Virus record (IMG/VR): IMGVR_UViG_3300008448_000844 | Span: 1 to 20,510 of that record | Direction: 5' to 3' (one strand) | DNA: 20,510 nucleotides | From: a virus | Part shown: piece by piece, positions 13,571 to 20,510 of the stretch | Layout of the letters: each line of letters opens with the position of its first letter | Position numbering within the stretch: the first letter of the stretch is position 1 | Made by a program: the position numbers and the translations under genes | The notes under the pieces: generated by a model | The model's input: only the letters and a program-made list of their open reading frames with translations | Told to the model about the DNA's origin: nothing | The model's database searches: none

Positions 13571-13978
13571 TTAAGCAGTTGTAAAGGATGTTGCATCAGC
13601 TACAGTAGTTCCACTGATATCTTTATCATTTGGTCCAACGCTAGTAACAGAATAGGTAAATGTGCTAACACCTGTTCTAACAGCAGTAGAGTCAGCACCA
13701 ATTTGACGAATTCTATGCTGTAGATCTGCGGCACTGGCATTGTAATCCATAACTAGATAAATCTTACCAGTATTGTCATTAGCAACAAAAAATGCCAATG
13801 GGTTAACTTCTCTAACTATTTGTTCAACTGTTTCTTCAACTGTATCATCTTCTGCACTAATATCTACAGCAGTACCGCCAGTGTTTTTTACTGTGCAAAG
13901 AAATAATTTGCTGTTTAATGGGTAAATGGTTCCAGCTGTGCAAGCTAGTCCATTAATTCTTGTAAATCCGGCTGACAT
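13571..13978 (-). CDS. Small virion structural protein, possible capsid decoration
   Basis: 135 aa, beta-rich, Thr/Ala/Val-rich, with only three lysines. It starts 'MSAGFTRINGLACTAGTIYP', continues 'EDDTVEETVEQIVREVNPLAFFVANDN' and ends 'DISGTTVADATSFTTA'. The composition and placement among head genes suggest a capsid-associated or decoration protein, but no known family is certain. A strong Shine-Dalgarno (AAGGAG) lies in the 10-nt gap upstream. The UACG hairpin follows it, so it may be the last and most abundant gene of its unit. A tail-fibre or neck role cannot be excluded. Confidence 0.75.
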   Translation of the reverse strand: MSAGFTRINGLACTAGTIYPLNSKLFLCTVKNTGGTAVDISAEDDTVEETVEQIVREVNPLAFFVANDNTGKIYLVMDYNASAADLQHRIRQIGADSTAVRTGVSTFTYSVTSVGPNDKDISGTTVADATSFTTA

Positions 13979-13988
13979 TTAGTTCTCC

Positions 13989-15302
13989 TTATTGACCGTT
14001 TTTAAATTGGGTGTATGCTTGTAGTAGGCTCTCTTTAGTCATTACTGGAAAACCTTTTGGCATAGTGCCATCCATTCTGTCGCCTACATCAACTGCATTA
14101 GGCTGGTAAGCATGAGCATTTGTATCTAACTCTGGTACCTCTCTTGGATCTTTAGGAGTATTGCCATACTCTTCTTCCATACTGCCAGTTAATGTTTCTT
14201 TATCATCGTGGTCGTGATCATGATGATGACTATTCATGCTATCTGAATCACCACGAGAAATGATATCAATTGCTTTAACAATCGGCATTGGAGGCATTGG
14301 GGAGGATCCCAACATATCGCCTGTTACAGGTTTAACTCCTGCTAGATTCATAATAGCTGCCAACATATTAGCAACTTCTTGTCCGTTGCCAGCAGTGGCA
14401 TTAATACTTAAACTGGCTGTTTGATTTGGTGTGCTAGGCATCATTCCACATTCTTCCAATTGAGTTGATTCATGCAGTGCTACGATTTCTTTTGGTTTAA
14501 TAATGCCTGCAATATTGTCGCGTTCTGTAATTGACTTTTGACCAGATAATTTTAAAATATCAGCAATACTTTCTTTAGTGGTTTCTGGTTCTACTTGTCT
14601 ACTATCGCTAGCGTCTCGTCTTTCCCCTTCTTGTCCGGCACCATCTACTGGTGTATCACCTGCATCTCGATCTTTAAATGCTCCTTGTGCTATGCCAGCC
14701 GGAGTGCCAAATATCTTACGTGCCCCTGCACCCACTATATCGGTTCCAAGATCAACTAGACTATCACCTGTAGGATCTGCCTCTGAGCTTGTTGCGGCTC
14801 GGTAACCTAATTCTGCTGTGCCAACTGGTGCAGACCATTGCCAAATACTTTGAGAAGTAGGATCTGGTTTATCTACCTTTGCAGGAGTTACTATTTTACT
14901 GGCAGCATCTTTCTTAATTGCGTCTTGCCTTCCAACTATATTGTCAAGTCTAGAAGTGTCGCGACCACGAGTAGTTAGCTTATCTCGCATTTTGTCTAAC
15001 TTGTCAATTCGAGCATCTGCTTTATCTTGTCTTGCTACTTGAGCAAGATTTTTTTCTGCTTGTTTTTCTGCGGCCGCTACCTGAGTTTTGTAGGTATCAA
15101 GAACTCCGCCTGGCTTTGAATCGGCACTGGAATAAGTTGTTTTAATATCTTTGTTCCAAATCTGTCTTGGATCCATTTTTTTAACTTGATTGCTTAGCCA
15201 TTCACCACTAGCACCAAGTAAGTCGCTAGTTGCTCCTGCAAGTTTGGCTGTTTTTTCAACTTTTTTAGCTGGGCCTTCGTTCATCAATTCATTCATTTTC
15301 AT
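13989..15302 (-). CDS. Putative internal head protein with leader peptide, 437 aa
   Basis: The N terminus 'MKMNELMNEGPAKK' resembles the short capsid-targeting leader of T4 internal proteins (MKTYQEFIAE), which is removed by the gp21 protease after x-x-E. The rest is low-complexity and charged, with a basic coiled region (about 80-140), a Gly/Ala segment 'DLVDLGTDIVGAGARKIFG' (about 176-196), the motif 'SIADILKLSGQKS', an ordered-looking block 'SLSINATAGNGQEVANMLAAIMNLAGVK', a His/Asp cluster HHHDHDHDD (14202-14228), and the ending 'ESLLQAYTQFKNGQ'. I recall the 'ECGMMP...SLSINA' arrangement from marine T4-like phages. It is 8 nt after the 881-aa gene. The internal head role is inferred from leader, composition and location; there is no enzymatic motif. 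Confidence 0.75.
   Translation of the reverse strand: MKMNELMNEGPAKKVEKTAKLAGATSDLLGASGEWLSNQVKKMDPRQIWNKDIKTTYSSADSKPGGVLDTYKTQVAAAEKQAEKNLAQVARQDKADARIDKLDKMRDKLTTRGRDTSRLDNIVGRQDAIKKDAASKIVTPAKVDKPDPTSQSIWQWSAPVGTAELGYRAATSSEADPTGDSLVDLGTDIVGAGARKIFGTPAGIAQGAFKDRDAGDTPVDGAGQEGERRDASDSRQVEPETTKESIADILKLSGQKSITERDNIAGIIKPKEIVALHESTQLEECGMMPSTPNQTASLSINATAGNGQEVANMLAAIMNLAGVKPVTGDMLGSSPMPPMPIVKAIDIISRGDSDSMNSHHHDHDHDDKETLTGSMEEEYGNTPKDPREVPELDTNAHAYQPNAVDVGDRMDGTMPKGFPVMTKESLLQAYTQFKNGQ
14202..14228 (-). repeat. His/Asp-rich cluster coding segment
   Basis: Codes for HHHDHDHDD in the 437-aa protein. Such clusters bind divalent metals in other proteins; no such role is shown here. Confidence 0.6.
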
Positions 15303-15310
15303 AATAATTC

Positions 15311-17956
15311 TTACCTTCTAGATAAATGTTTAATTCTTTCTAACTCAGAAGATGGATCTTCTTTAACAGCGCGAGCAACATTTGTTGCCATTGCTGCCGC
15401 ATCTCTTTTATTGACATCTCCTAGTTTATCAGCGGCCCATTGCACACCGTCACCAGCTTTGTCAACTCCAGCAGAAAATGCAATATCTCCTGCTAGTGCT
15501 TTTCCACCACCTTTTAATAAATCTGCTTTGCTATTAGCTTGATTTGCCAGTGCTCTAGCTTCTGGACTAGTTGCTACAGCTTTTACTCCTTGTGCAACAT
15601 TTTTGCCACCTTGATAAGTCTTATGTAACATATTAGCTAAACGACCACCACGGGCAACAGCCGCTGTGCCTGCAATAGGTGCGGCTAATCCGCCAGTTGC
15701 GTAGGTTGCTAGGGCACCAAGACCTGTGATTCCAGCATCAATGGCTAGATCCTTATAATCATAATCAAAGTCTGGATGTAGTCTGTCACTCATACTCCAT
15801 TCTATCAGTTCGTCTTTTAAAGAGTTTAATTGCAAAGACATTTCTTTTAAAGTTAGATCTTCCTTGACACTACCAGCGGCATGTTGGAGTGCTGGCGCAA
15901 TGTCCTTCCCATCTTTTTGATCCTGTGCAATCATTTTTTGTAAATCGTTGGCACTTATTGTTGTTAAATCAATGTTACCTGGTGTAGAAGATTTTGTTCG
16001 TAGTCTATTACCAGTATTTTGAGATGATTGATCAGCAGGCTGTCCTCTAAGGGCTTGTAATCTAGCAAGATCATCTGCGCTAATTATTTGCGATCTTTGT
16101 CTATCATAGATTGCTTTGCCTTCTGCACTATCACTTGCAGGACCAATCCATCCAAGACCTGGACGCTCTTTGAATCCTTGTCCTGCTACTGTATCATCAA
16201 TCTCCCAGCTACCATGCACTGGATGTTGACCAGCGGGGGCGGCACGCCATCTCATTACATTACCAGTCTTAGGATCAACATCTCTGTCACCTTGTTTTAA
16301 ATCAAAATGGCTTTTTTTCATGTTACCTGTGGAAACTCGAAGAGAACTAGGATCAGATGATCCATATCTTGCCATTAAGTCTTTGTCTCGTTGTCTACCT
16401 TGAGCCGCTGCCAAATCGTCTAATCTTTTCTTTTCGGCTGCTAGAACTTCTTGATCTTTTCTTTCTTGTTCTTGTTTAGCATCGTCTGCCGCACGTTGTT
16501 CTGGAGTCCTTGGTACTAGACTAAAATCTGTTTTGGGCATTTCTGGGACTACATACTTACCGTCTTTATCAAATGTCATGGTAGTACCATCTTTAAAATG
16601 AACGGTTCTACCTTTTCCTTCACCTGGCACTATTTTAGCTACGTCTTTTTCATCATAAAAGGTATTGGTGCCGCCAGTAGCACTTGGAACAACAGCGGCC
16701 TGGGCAGCACCATTGCCGCCACCACCAGTAGTTACAGTAGCAGTGCCATCTACCTTGCCATCTACCTTGCCATCTACCTTGCCATCACCTCCACCGCTAG
16801 GATTTTGTCTAAAGTGAGCTAATAATGCTAGATTTGCTGCCGCGGTGCCTGCGGTATATTTTCCTTTACCTAATATAGAATCAACTTTCTCTTGATTTAA
16901 TCTATCAGTTCTATTTTTAAATGCACCATTACTTGCTAAGGCTAGTTGTGCTCCTACACTTGTTCCTGTAGACGTGCCAGTACTTGCACCGCCTGCATCA
17001 TTTTTACCGCCTTTACCGTCTTTACCGTCTTTACCGCCTTCAGCTTCCCTACGTTTCTTTTCTTCGGCTGCGGCGGCTTCTTTTCTTTTCCTTTCAGCTT
17101 CAGCATCCTCTTCTCTTTTTTTCCTTGCGGCTTCTTCCTCTTCTCTTTTTTTCCTTGCGGCTTCCTCTTCATCTTTTTTCTTTTTTGCGTCAGCTGAATT
17201 TGTATCAGATGCTGGAGGACGTTCTTGTGCCGAACTATCAGCTGACGCCCCTCGCTTAGGATCAGCGGCCTTGGCTAGTTTCCATGTATTTGCATCAAGA
17301 TTGTCTACAATTTGTTGTCTCAAATTTTCATCCGATACTTTCCATATATCGCCTGGATTTTTTTTAACGTGAGCAATGTAAGCTCTCATTCTTCTAGCAT
17401 CAGCACTATCACCGGTAGCAACGTCTTTATACGATTTGACGGTGTCCTTTCTATCTCTAATTATTTCCCACCATTCTTTTCTTCTTGCTTCTTCTAGTGG
17501 TTCACCTGGCTTAGGTGTGTCAATTTTTCTAGGACCTTGTTCAACATCTTTTTGTTGTTGTACACTAGCACTGGTGTTAGGTTGTATAGTTGGCTGTGAA
17601 GGCTGTGTTCGTTGACCAGCAACTGCTCCTAGAGCCGCCTTCATAAGTTCAATGTCTTTTTTTGGATCACTATATTTGGCTGGCTCAGCATCTGGCTTTT
17701 GATTTGGAAACTGTAGTGCCTTTAATTGTTCTGGCGACAACTGATTAGGTTTATCGTAATCTGGTTGTTTGCCAGGAATTTTGTCTTGTGCATTAGGAGA
17801 AATTGAAGTAGGATTTTGATCAACTTCAGAACCTGTTGGACTAGTACCCTGCATCTTTGACATTTTATTTGCCATTACCAGATCTGGCATTGACATCTTA
17901 TCTGGCATTGACTGATCTAATTCATCTAATCTAGTAAAGAGTTCTCTAAAATTCAT
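15311..17956 (-). CDS. Large low-complexity virion protein with leader peptide, 881 aa
   Basis: The N terminus 'MNFRELFTRLDELDQS' looks like a capsid-targeting leader with a possible protease site after LDE (residues 10-12). A disordered Pro/Gln/Lys region follows, then a small folded block around 'RRKEWWEIIRDRKDTVKSYKD', a strongly charged helix of repeated AARKKREEE units (about 255-294), a short Gly-rich collagen-like run (GKDGKDGKGG), four VDG/GK units (16745-16786), another charged coil, and a Gly/Ala-rich hydrophobic segment 'AIDAGITGLGALATYATGG' (about 743-762), ending 'SSELERIKHLSRR'. There is no enzymatic motif. Three copies of the same design (leader, coils, Gly/Ala segment) in this region suggest internal head or DNA-ejected proteins. 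The ATG follows the 194-aa gene by 2 nt. Confidence 0.78.
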   Translation of the reverse strand: MNFRELFTRLDELDQSMPDKMSMPDLVMANKMSKMQGTSPTGSEVDQNPTSISPNAQDKIPGKQPDYDKPNQLSPEQLKALQFPNQKPDAEPAKYSDPKKDIELMKAALGAVAGQRTQPSQPTIQPNTSASVQQQKDVEQGPRKIDTPKPGEPLEEARRKEWWEIIRDRKDTVKSYKDVATGDSADARRMRAYIAHVKKNPGDIWKVSDENLRQQIVDNLDANTWKLAKAADPKRGASADSSAQERPPASDTNSADAKKKKDEEEAARKKREEEEAARKKREEDAEAERKRKEAAAAEEKKRREAEGGKDGKDGKGGKNDAGGASTGTSTGTSVGAQLALASNGAFKNRTDRLNQEKVDSILGKGKYTAGTAAANLALLAHFRQNPSGGGDGKVDGKVDGKVDGTATVTTGGGGNGAAQAAVVPSATGGTNTFYDEKDVAKIVPGEGKGRTVHFKDGTTMTFDKDGKYVVPEMPKTDFSLVPRTPEQRAADDAKQEQERKDQEVLAAEKKRLDDLAAAQGRQRDKDLMARYGSSDPSSLRVSTGNMKKSHFDLKQGDRDVDPKTGNVMRWRAAPAGQHPVHGSWEIDDTVAGQGFKERPGLGWIGPASDSAEGKAIYDRQRSQIISADDLARLQALRGQPADQSSQNTGNRLRTKSSTPGNIDLTTISANDLQKMIAQDQKDGKDIAPALQHAAGSVKEDLTLKEMSLQLNSLKDELIEWSMSDRLHPDFDYDYKDLAIDAGITGLGALATYATGGLAAPIAGTAAVARGGRLANMLHKTYQGGKNVAQGVKAVATSPEARALANQANSKADLLKGGGKALAGDIAFSAGVDKAGDGVQWAADKLGDVNKRDAAAMATNVARAVKEDPSSELERIKHLSRR
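16745..16786 (-). repeat. 12-bp tandem repeat, 3.5 copies
   Basis: The unit GCCATCTACCTT on the plus strand is repeated exactly at 16745, 16757 and 16769, with a half copy at 16781. It codes for GKVD units in the 881-aa protein. Perfect identity indicates recent slippage, so copy number may vary between relatives. Confidence 0.95.
17003..17038 (-). repeat. 9-bp repeats coding a collagen-like Gly-Lys-x run
   Basis: Four 9-bp units (TTTACCGCC or TTTACCGTC on the plus strand) code for a GGKDGKDGKGGK stretch, a minimal Gly-x-y repeat. Confidence 0.85.
17106..17164 (-). repeat. 30-bp direct repeat coding a charged helix
   Basis: A 29-base identical segment occurs at 17106-17134 and 17136-17164 (period 30), coding AARKKREEE-type decapeptides of a predicted single alpha helix or coiled coil in the 881-aa protein. 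Confidence 0.85.
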
Positions 17957-17958
17957 AA

Positions 17959-18543
17959 TTATTTCTTCCCGCTAATTGGACTTGTGCTTGAACCTTCACT
18001 AAATTCAGGAGATGATTTAGAACCTTCACTAGGTATTTTTTCTCCTCGATCTTTTGCACGTGCCTTGCTTTCTTTAGCAAGATCTTTTAAAAGGCTCTGA
18101 TTATATTTGCTACCATAATAATCATCTGATTTAACTTTTGGTAGTTCTTTGTAATTTGGGTCGTCTAGTAGAGCGTTTTTACGCTTTTCATCAGTTTCTG
18201 CTTGATAGCCTTCGCTTGGCTCATTTGGATTACGTACAACAACATTGCCTGCTCCTAATTTTGCACCTGAGCAAAGATACTCATGTAATTCTTGAGGTGT
18301 TGTTGGATAATTTAAAGATACATCAAAGATGCTGACATTAACGTTTTTTAATGTAGGAAAATCCAAAGGCAGTCCTTGGATAGGTGTTGTGCTTTGTTTT
18401 GTAAAGTTGTCAACACCGTATTTTTCAAGTAGACTTTTGATGCTTTTCTCTTGATCTTCTGTGATATCCCCAGCAATTTTCAGCTTGAAGACATACTTCT
18501 TCTTTTCGAATGATTCAGTAATATAATCTTTTAAAGTTTTCAT
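17959..18543 (-). CDS. Putative internal head protein with T4-like capsid-targeting leader, 194 aa
   Basis: Residues 1-11 (MKTLKDYITES) closely resemble the T4 capsid-targeting sequence MKTYQEFIAE of internal proteins, with a possible gp21-type cleavage after ITE. A folded-looking domain ('KKYVFKLKIAGDITEDQEKSIKSLLEKYGV', 'LDFPTLKNVNVSIFDVSLNYPTT') follows, with the beta-alpha-beta pattern of a small ferredoxin-like fold. 'YLCSGAKLGAGNVVVRNPNEPSE' comes next, and a Ser/Glu/Lys-rich disordered tail ends in SGKK. I recall the 'FDVSLDYPTTPQEL' style of protein from marine T4-like phages. A weak ribosome site (AAAGGG) lies 10 nt upstream. The role in the capsid interior is inferred from the leader and from its place between gp16 and other head genes. 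Confidence 0.78.
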   Translation of the reverse strand: MKTLKDYITESFEKKKYVFKLKIAGDITEDQEKSIKSLLEKYGVDNFTKQSTTPIQGLPLDFPTLKNVNVSIFDVSLNYPTTPQELHEYLCSGAKLGAGNVVVRNPNEPSEGYQAETDEKRKNALLDDPNYKELPKVKSDDYYGSKYNQSLLKDLAKESKARAKDRGEKIPSEGSKSSPEFSEGSSTSPISGKK

Positions 18544-18562
18544 AACTCTATGACCCTTTGAT

Positions 18563-19051
18563 TTATTTATCTATGTTTTTTAACTTTTGCAACAGGCTAT
18601 TCCTGTCAGTGACCACGAATCCTTTGCCCTCAACTAGGTTTCCATCGTCCCCATTCTGCTTCTGATCTAGGGCCTGTTTTTTGAGCTGTAATTCGATCAT
18701 TTTAAGTTTTTTGTCTATCTTAGCAGATTTAGCTTCAATTGCATTTTTCAGCATACTGCTGGCTACTTCAAATATTCTTGATCCGTAACGTGCTTCTACA
18801 TTCATACCTAGATCCATGAGATCATCATAAGCATCTGTGGCTCTTTGAGCCAAAGCATCTAATTCGTTATCACTTAATTCGCCCAAGCCTTTGACCTGAG
18901 GCAGTGCAGAGCTGATTTTGTCAAACTCTTCTATTGTACGAATTCGTTGTTCTGCGGTCTCCTGAATTTCCTCAGGTTTAATTATTTCTGCCGATATTTT
19001 CTTATCTGGATTTGGTGGCAGGTCTAGTAGTTCTTCAAGTTTCTTTGTCAT
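18563..19051 (-). CDS. gp16: Terminase small subunit, gp16-like
   Basis: 162 aa (T4 gp16 is 164). It begins 'MTKKLEELLDLPP', the typical start of marine-phage gp16. The central helical pair, 'LAQRATDAYDDLMDLGMNVEARYGSRIFEVASSMLKNAIEAK', corresponds to the T4 oligomerising coiled coil ('...SPRHMEVFATLMGQM...'), and 'KLKMIELQLKKQ' follows. 'GFVVTDRNSLLQKLKN' at the C terminus matches the T4 'ATVFMGSPTELMDEI' position. It recognises concatemeric DNA and stimulates gp17. The start codon overlaps the gp4 stop (ATGA), so translation is coupled. The call rests on length, architecture and location; gp17 itself is 5 kb away. Confidence 0.8.
   Translation of the reverse strand: MTKKLEELLDLPPNPDKKISAEIIKPEEIQETAEQRIRTIEEFDKISSALPQVKGLGELSDNELDALAQRATDAYDDLMDLGMNVEARYGSRIFEVASSMLKNAIEAKSAKIDKKLKMIELQLKKQALDQKQNGDDGNLVEGKGFVVTDRNSLLQKLKNIDK
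18564..18571 (-). promoter_or_regulatory. Late-type promoter octamer GATAAATA
   Basis: One mismatch to the T4 late core; it overlaps the gp16 stop codon. The predicted start near 18558 gives a leader of about 15 nt containing AAGGG before the ATG at 18543. It would allow the internal-protein genes to be transcribed separately from gp4-gp16. Confidence 0.45.
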
Positions 19052-19497
19052 CTTTTATTTTTCTTTGGATTATGAAATATGTCTTGCTCATTAATTATCC
19101 TAAAGACAATTCCGTTTTGTTTACACCAGGCCCCTGCTGCCGCCCACTTTGCTTGATTTTTTACATACTGTGCCTGATTGTAAACATTTTTACCTACACG
19201 CTCCTTAAGCATTTGACTAGCAGGTTTGATCTCTACTAGTTCAGTTCTTTTATTGCCATGCTTGTCTTCATACTGTATTAAAAAATCTGGTACATAAACA
19301 GTTTGTCTGCCAGATAAAGGATCTTGATAAGGTATCTTCACACTTTCACTGGCCCAGTTTGTGATGTTAGGATGACTATCACACATATTCATAAAAGTCC
19401 ACTCCCAACTGCTACGGTATATAGGTTCTCTACCTCCTACATACTTTGAAGGATTTTTTAAAAGAAATTTACCTTTAGAAAAATTACCTAAACTCAT
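19048..19497 (-). CDS. gp4: Head completion protein gp4
   Basis: 149 aa, same size as T4 gp4 (150). Blocks: 'GKFLLKNPSKYVGGREPIYRSSWEWTFM', 'NITNWASESVKIPYQDPLSG', 'YVPDFLIQYEDKHGNKRTELVEIKP'. The last has the PD-(D/E)xK nuclease pattern (PDF...ELVEIKP: D, E, K), seen also in Tn7 TnsA-type nucleases, with the upstream E in 'SSWEW'. In T4, gp4 is needed to complete the filled head so that tails can join. It overlaps both neighbours by ATGA, so it is tightly coupled with gp16 and the preceding structural gene. Confidence 0.93.
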   Translation of the reverse strand: MSLGNFSKGKFLLKNPSKYVGGREPIYRSSWEWTFMNMCDSHPNITNWASESVKIPYQDPLSGRQTVYVPDFLIQYEDKHGNKRTELVEIKPASQMLKERVGKNVYNQAQYVKNQAKWAAAGAWCKQNGIVFRIINEQDIFHNPKKNKR

Positions 19498-19868
19498 GCT
19501 CTTATATTTCTTTGTACCAAGTTAATAGGATTGGTTTTATAAATGATTCCAAGACTACTGGTTTTTACTCTGTTGTAGTTCATTATACTTAATAAAAATT
19601 CATTTAGCTGTAATGGATTATAACCTTTTAACGAATCAATAATTTCCTGTGGCTTGTAATTACTTTCTTTGGCAGTTTTTAAAATAACATAGGTTATATT
19701 TTCTGCCGCTGACGATTCAAATCCTTTACTTTCAAAAAATCCTTTTAAAAGATCAATATCTTCAACTACCAAATCAATTGGCTTAGAATAATAGTTGTCA
19801 AAATATTTAACAACTTTTTGAAGACTGTTCTTGTCTGGACTGTTAGGTAAATTATTATATGTTGTCAT
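19494..19868 (-). CDS. Small conserved virion protein, 124 aa
   Basis: An acidic-to-basic helical protein: 'YFDNYYSKPIDLVVEDIDLLKGFFESKGFESSAAENI', 'QEIIDSLKGYNPLQLNEFLLSIMNYNRVKTSSLGI', ending 'NLVQRNIRA'. I recall the 'FFExxGF...IDxLKGxxxxQLNxxLxxxxNxNRxxTSxLG...RNI' pattern from small structural genes upstream of gp4 or next to neck/baseplate genes in marine T4-like phages, function unknown. The stop overlaps the gp4 start (ATGA) and the start follows the preceding gene by 2 nt, so it belongs to the late virion unit. Confidence 0.78.
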   Translation of the reverse strand: MTTYNNLPNSPDKNSLQKVVKYFDNYYSKPIDLVVEDIDLLKGFFESKGFESSAAENITYVILKTAKESNYKPQEIIDSLKGYNPLQLNEFLLSIMNYNRVKTSSLGIIYKTNPINLVQRNIRA

Positions 19869-19870
19869 AT

Positions 19871-20510
19871 TTAAAATAGGCCATTTATTGATTCAAAATT
19901 GTTAACAGCAAATTTAGCTATTTCAAAAGTCCATAATGTCTTAGCCGCCACATTTGCATCTTCTAATGTTCCATTATCAACTAAAACTTGATTAGCGGCT
20001 TTAGAAGCATTTTTATTAATAGCCACTATCAATGACTCTGGCATTTTATCGTAGACTTTCTTTAATTCTAAATTTGTTAGTAACGAAGTTAAAACAGTTC
20101 TAACTATTGAATCTGATTCATCAGTTGTGCTCAATGTACTAGCATTAGATTCTACATAATAAGAAACTGTACCACCACCTATCAATAGTCTTGCTGCCGC
20201 AGATGAAACGACATCAGGATTAGATTCGCTTTCATAAATTTGAGTTACAGCTTTGGCAGCTAAATTATATAATTCATTTTTCTGTGATCCAGACAAATTA
20301 TTATATGTTTCTACTAGATATGTGTTTTGATTTCTTTGTAATGCATCAATAGCATTATTAACTATTGCAGTGTTATTTAAATTTACATTTGTTGCAATAT
20401 TAGAAGTTGAAATTGTTACTCTATTTTGTTCTAATGGTGCTATTTGTACATTTACGGCTCTAGGACTTACATTTGATCTACTAGTTGCTTCAGTATAAAA
20501 TTCGCTAAAC
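19871..20510 (-). CDS. Virion structural protein, 5' end beyond the window
   Basis: The frame is open without a stop from 20510 to the stop at 19871, so at least 213 C-terminal residues are visible and the start lies outside the window. A TTG at 20296 could be read as a start, but codons before it continue a similar sequence ('VNVQIAPLEQNRVTIS', 'NIATNVNLNNTAIVNNAIDALQ'), so it is internal. Composition is Asn/Ser/Thr/Ala-rich with helical blocks ('ELYNLAAKAVTQIYESESNPDVVSSAA', 'ESLIVAINKNASKAANQVL', 'WTFEIAKFAVNNFESINGLF'), consistent with a structural protein. No named family is recognised. It is 2 nt from the 124-aa gene, so co-transcribed with it. Confidence 0.8.
   Translation of the reverse strand, partial: FSEFYTEATSRSNVSPRAVNVQIAPLEQNRVTISTSNIATNVNLNNTAIVNNAIDALQRNQNTYLVETYNNLSGSQKNELYNLAAKAVTQIYESESNPDVVSSAAARLLIGGGTVSYYVESNASTLSTTDESDSIVRTVLTSLLTNLELKKVYDKMPESLIVAINKNASKAANQVLVDNGTLEDANVAAKTLWTFEIAKFAVNNFESINGLF

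Noticed and set aside
16946-17372. Long open frames on both strands over the 881-aa gene's coiled-coil region
   Set aside because: Low-complexity shadows of the repeated AAG/GAA/GCC codons, giving Phe/Ser/Leu-rich nonsense; no ribosome sites.
19535-19542. TATAAATG on the plus strand as a late promoter
   Set aside because: Lies inside a coding region with no plus-strand gene following; expected by chance in AT-rich DNA.
20296-20298. TTG at 20296 as the start of the right-edge gene
   Set aside because: The frame continues upstream to the window edge with similar coding composition, so the gene is truncated by the window.

Overview
The window is a segment of a T4-like myovirus genome, AT-rich and densely packed, almost entirely coded on the minus strand. 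The recognisable core is T4 type: UvsW, UvsY, UvsX, gp32, both terminase subunits (gp16 and gp17) and the gp4 head-completion protein. The sequence styles (gp32 with a CPIL motif, the short UvsX, and several conserved unknown proteins that I recall from marine T4-like phages) point to a marine myophage related to cyanophages or SAR11 pelagiphages. The host is an inference; no host gene, tRNA, integrase or CRISPR was seen.

Layout, read in the direction of transcription (right to left). From the right edge to 18563 lies a tightly overlapping virion block: a 5'-truncated structural gene, a small structural gene, gp4 and gp16. From 18543 to 13571 come four virion-type genes, three of which start with peptides resembling the T4 capsid-targeting sequence (internal head protein candidates) plus one small structural protein. 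After a UACG-loop hairpin come gp17 (large terminase) and a large conserved virion protein of 878 aa. A terminator at 9220-9251 ends this late block. The recombination/replication block follows: gp32, uvsX, an acidic small protein and uvsY. A perfect sigma70-type promoter at 6344-6372 then starts a seven-gene run: a HARP-like protein, uvsW, three unknown proteins or possible replication accessories, a zinc-finger protein, and a remarkable 195-aa miniature of the bacterial replicative polymerase DnaE. One plus-strand gene (858-1235) converges on that run and has its own perfect T4 late promoter. A structural gene (37-825) and the first codons of another gene fill the left edge.

Regulation is unusually legible. 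Three sigma70-type promoters share TTGACA, a 17-nt spacer and TANAAT, and several T4-late-type octamers (NNTAAATA) occur. In five cases the promoter sits 5 or 6 nt before the ATG and no Shine-Dalgarno is present, which predicts leaderless mRNAs at transcription-unit heads, while internal genes carry strong Shine-Dalgarno sequences. The gp32 promoter is interleaved with the terminator of the preceding late unit, and the gp32 leader contains a hairpin with a possible pseudoknot, reminiscent of the T4 gene 32 autogenous operator.

The main candidates for something new are the mini-DnaE, the HARP-like uvsW neighbour, the leaderless promoter-start fusions, and the set of leader-peptide-bearing low-complexity proteins inserted between the two terminase genes.
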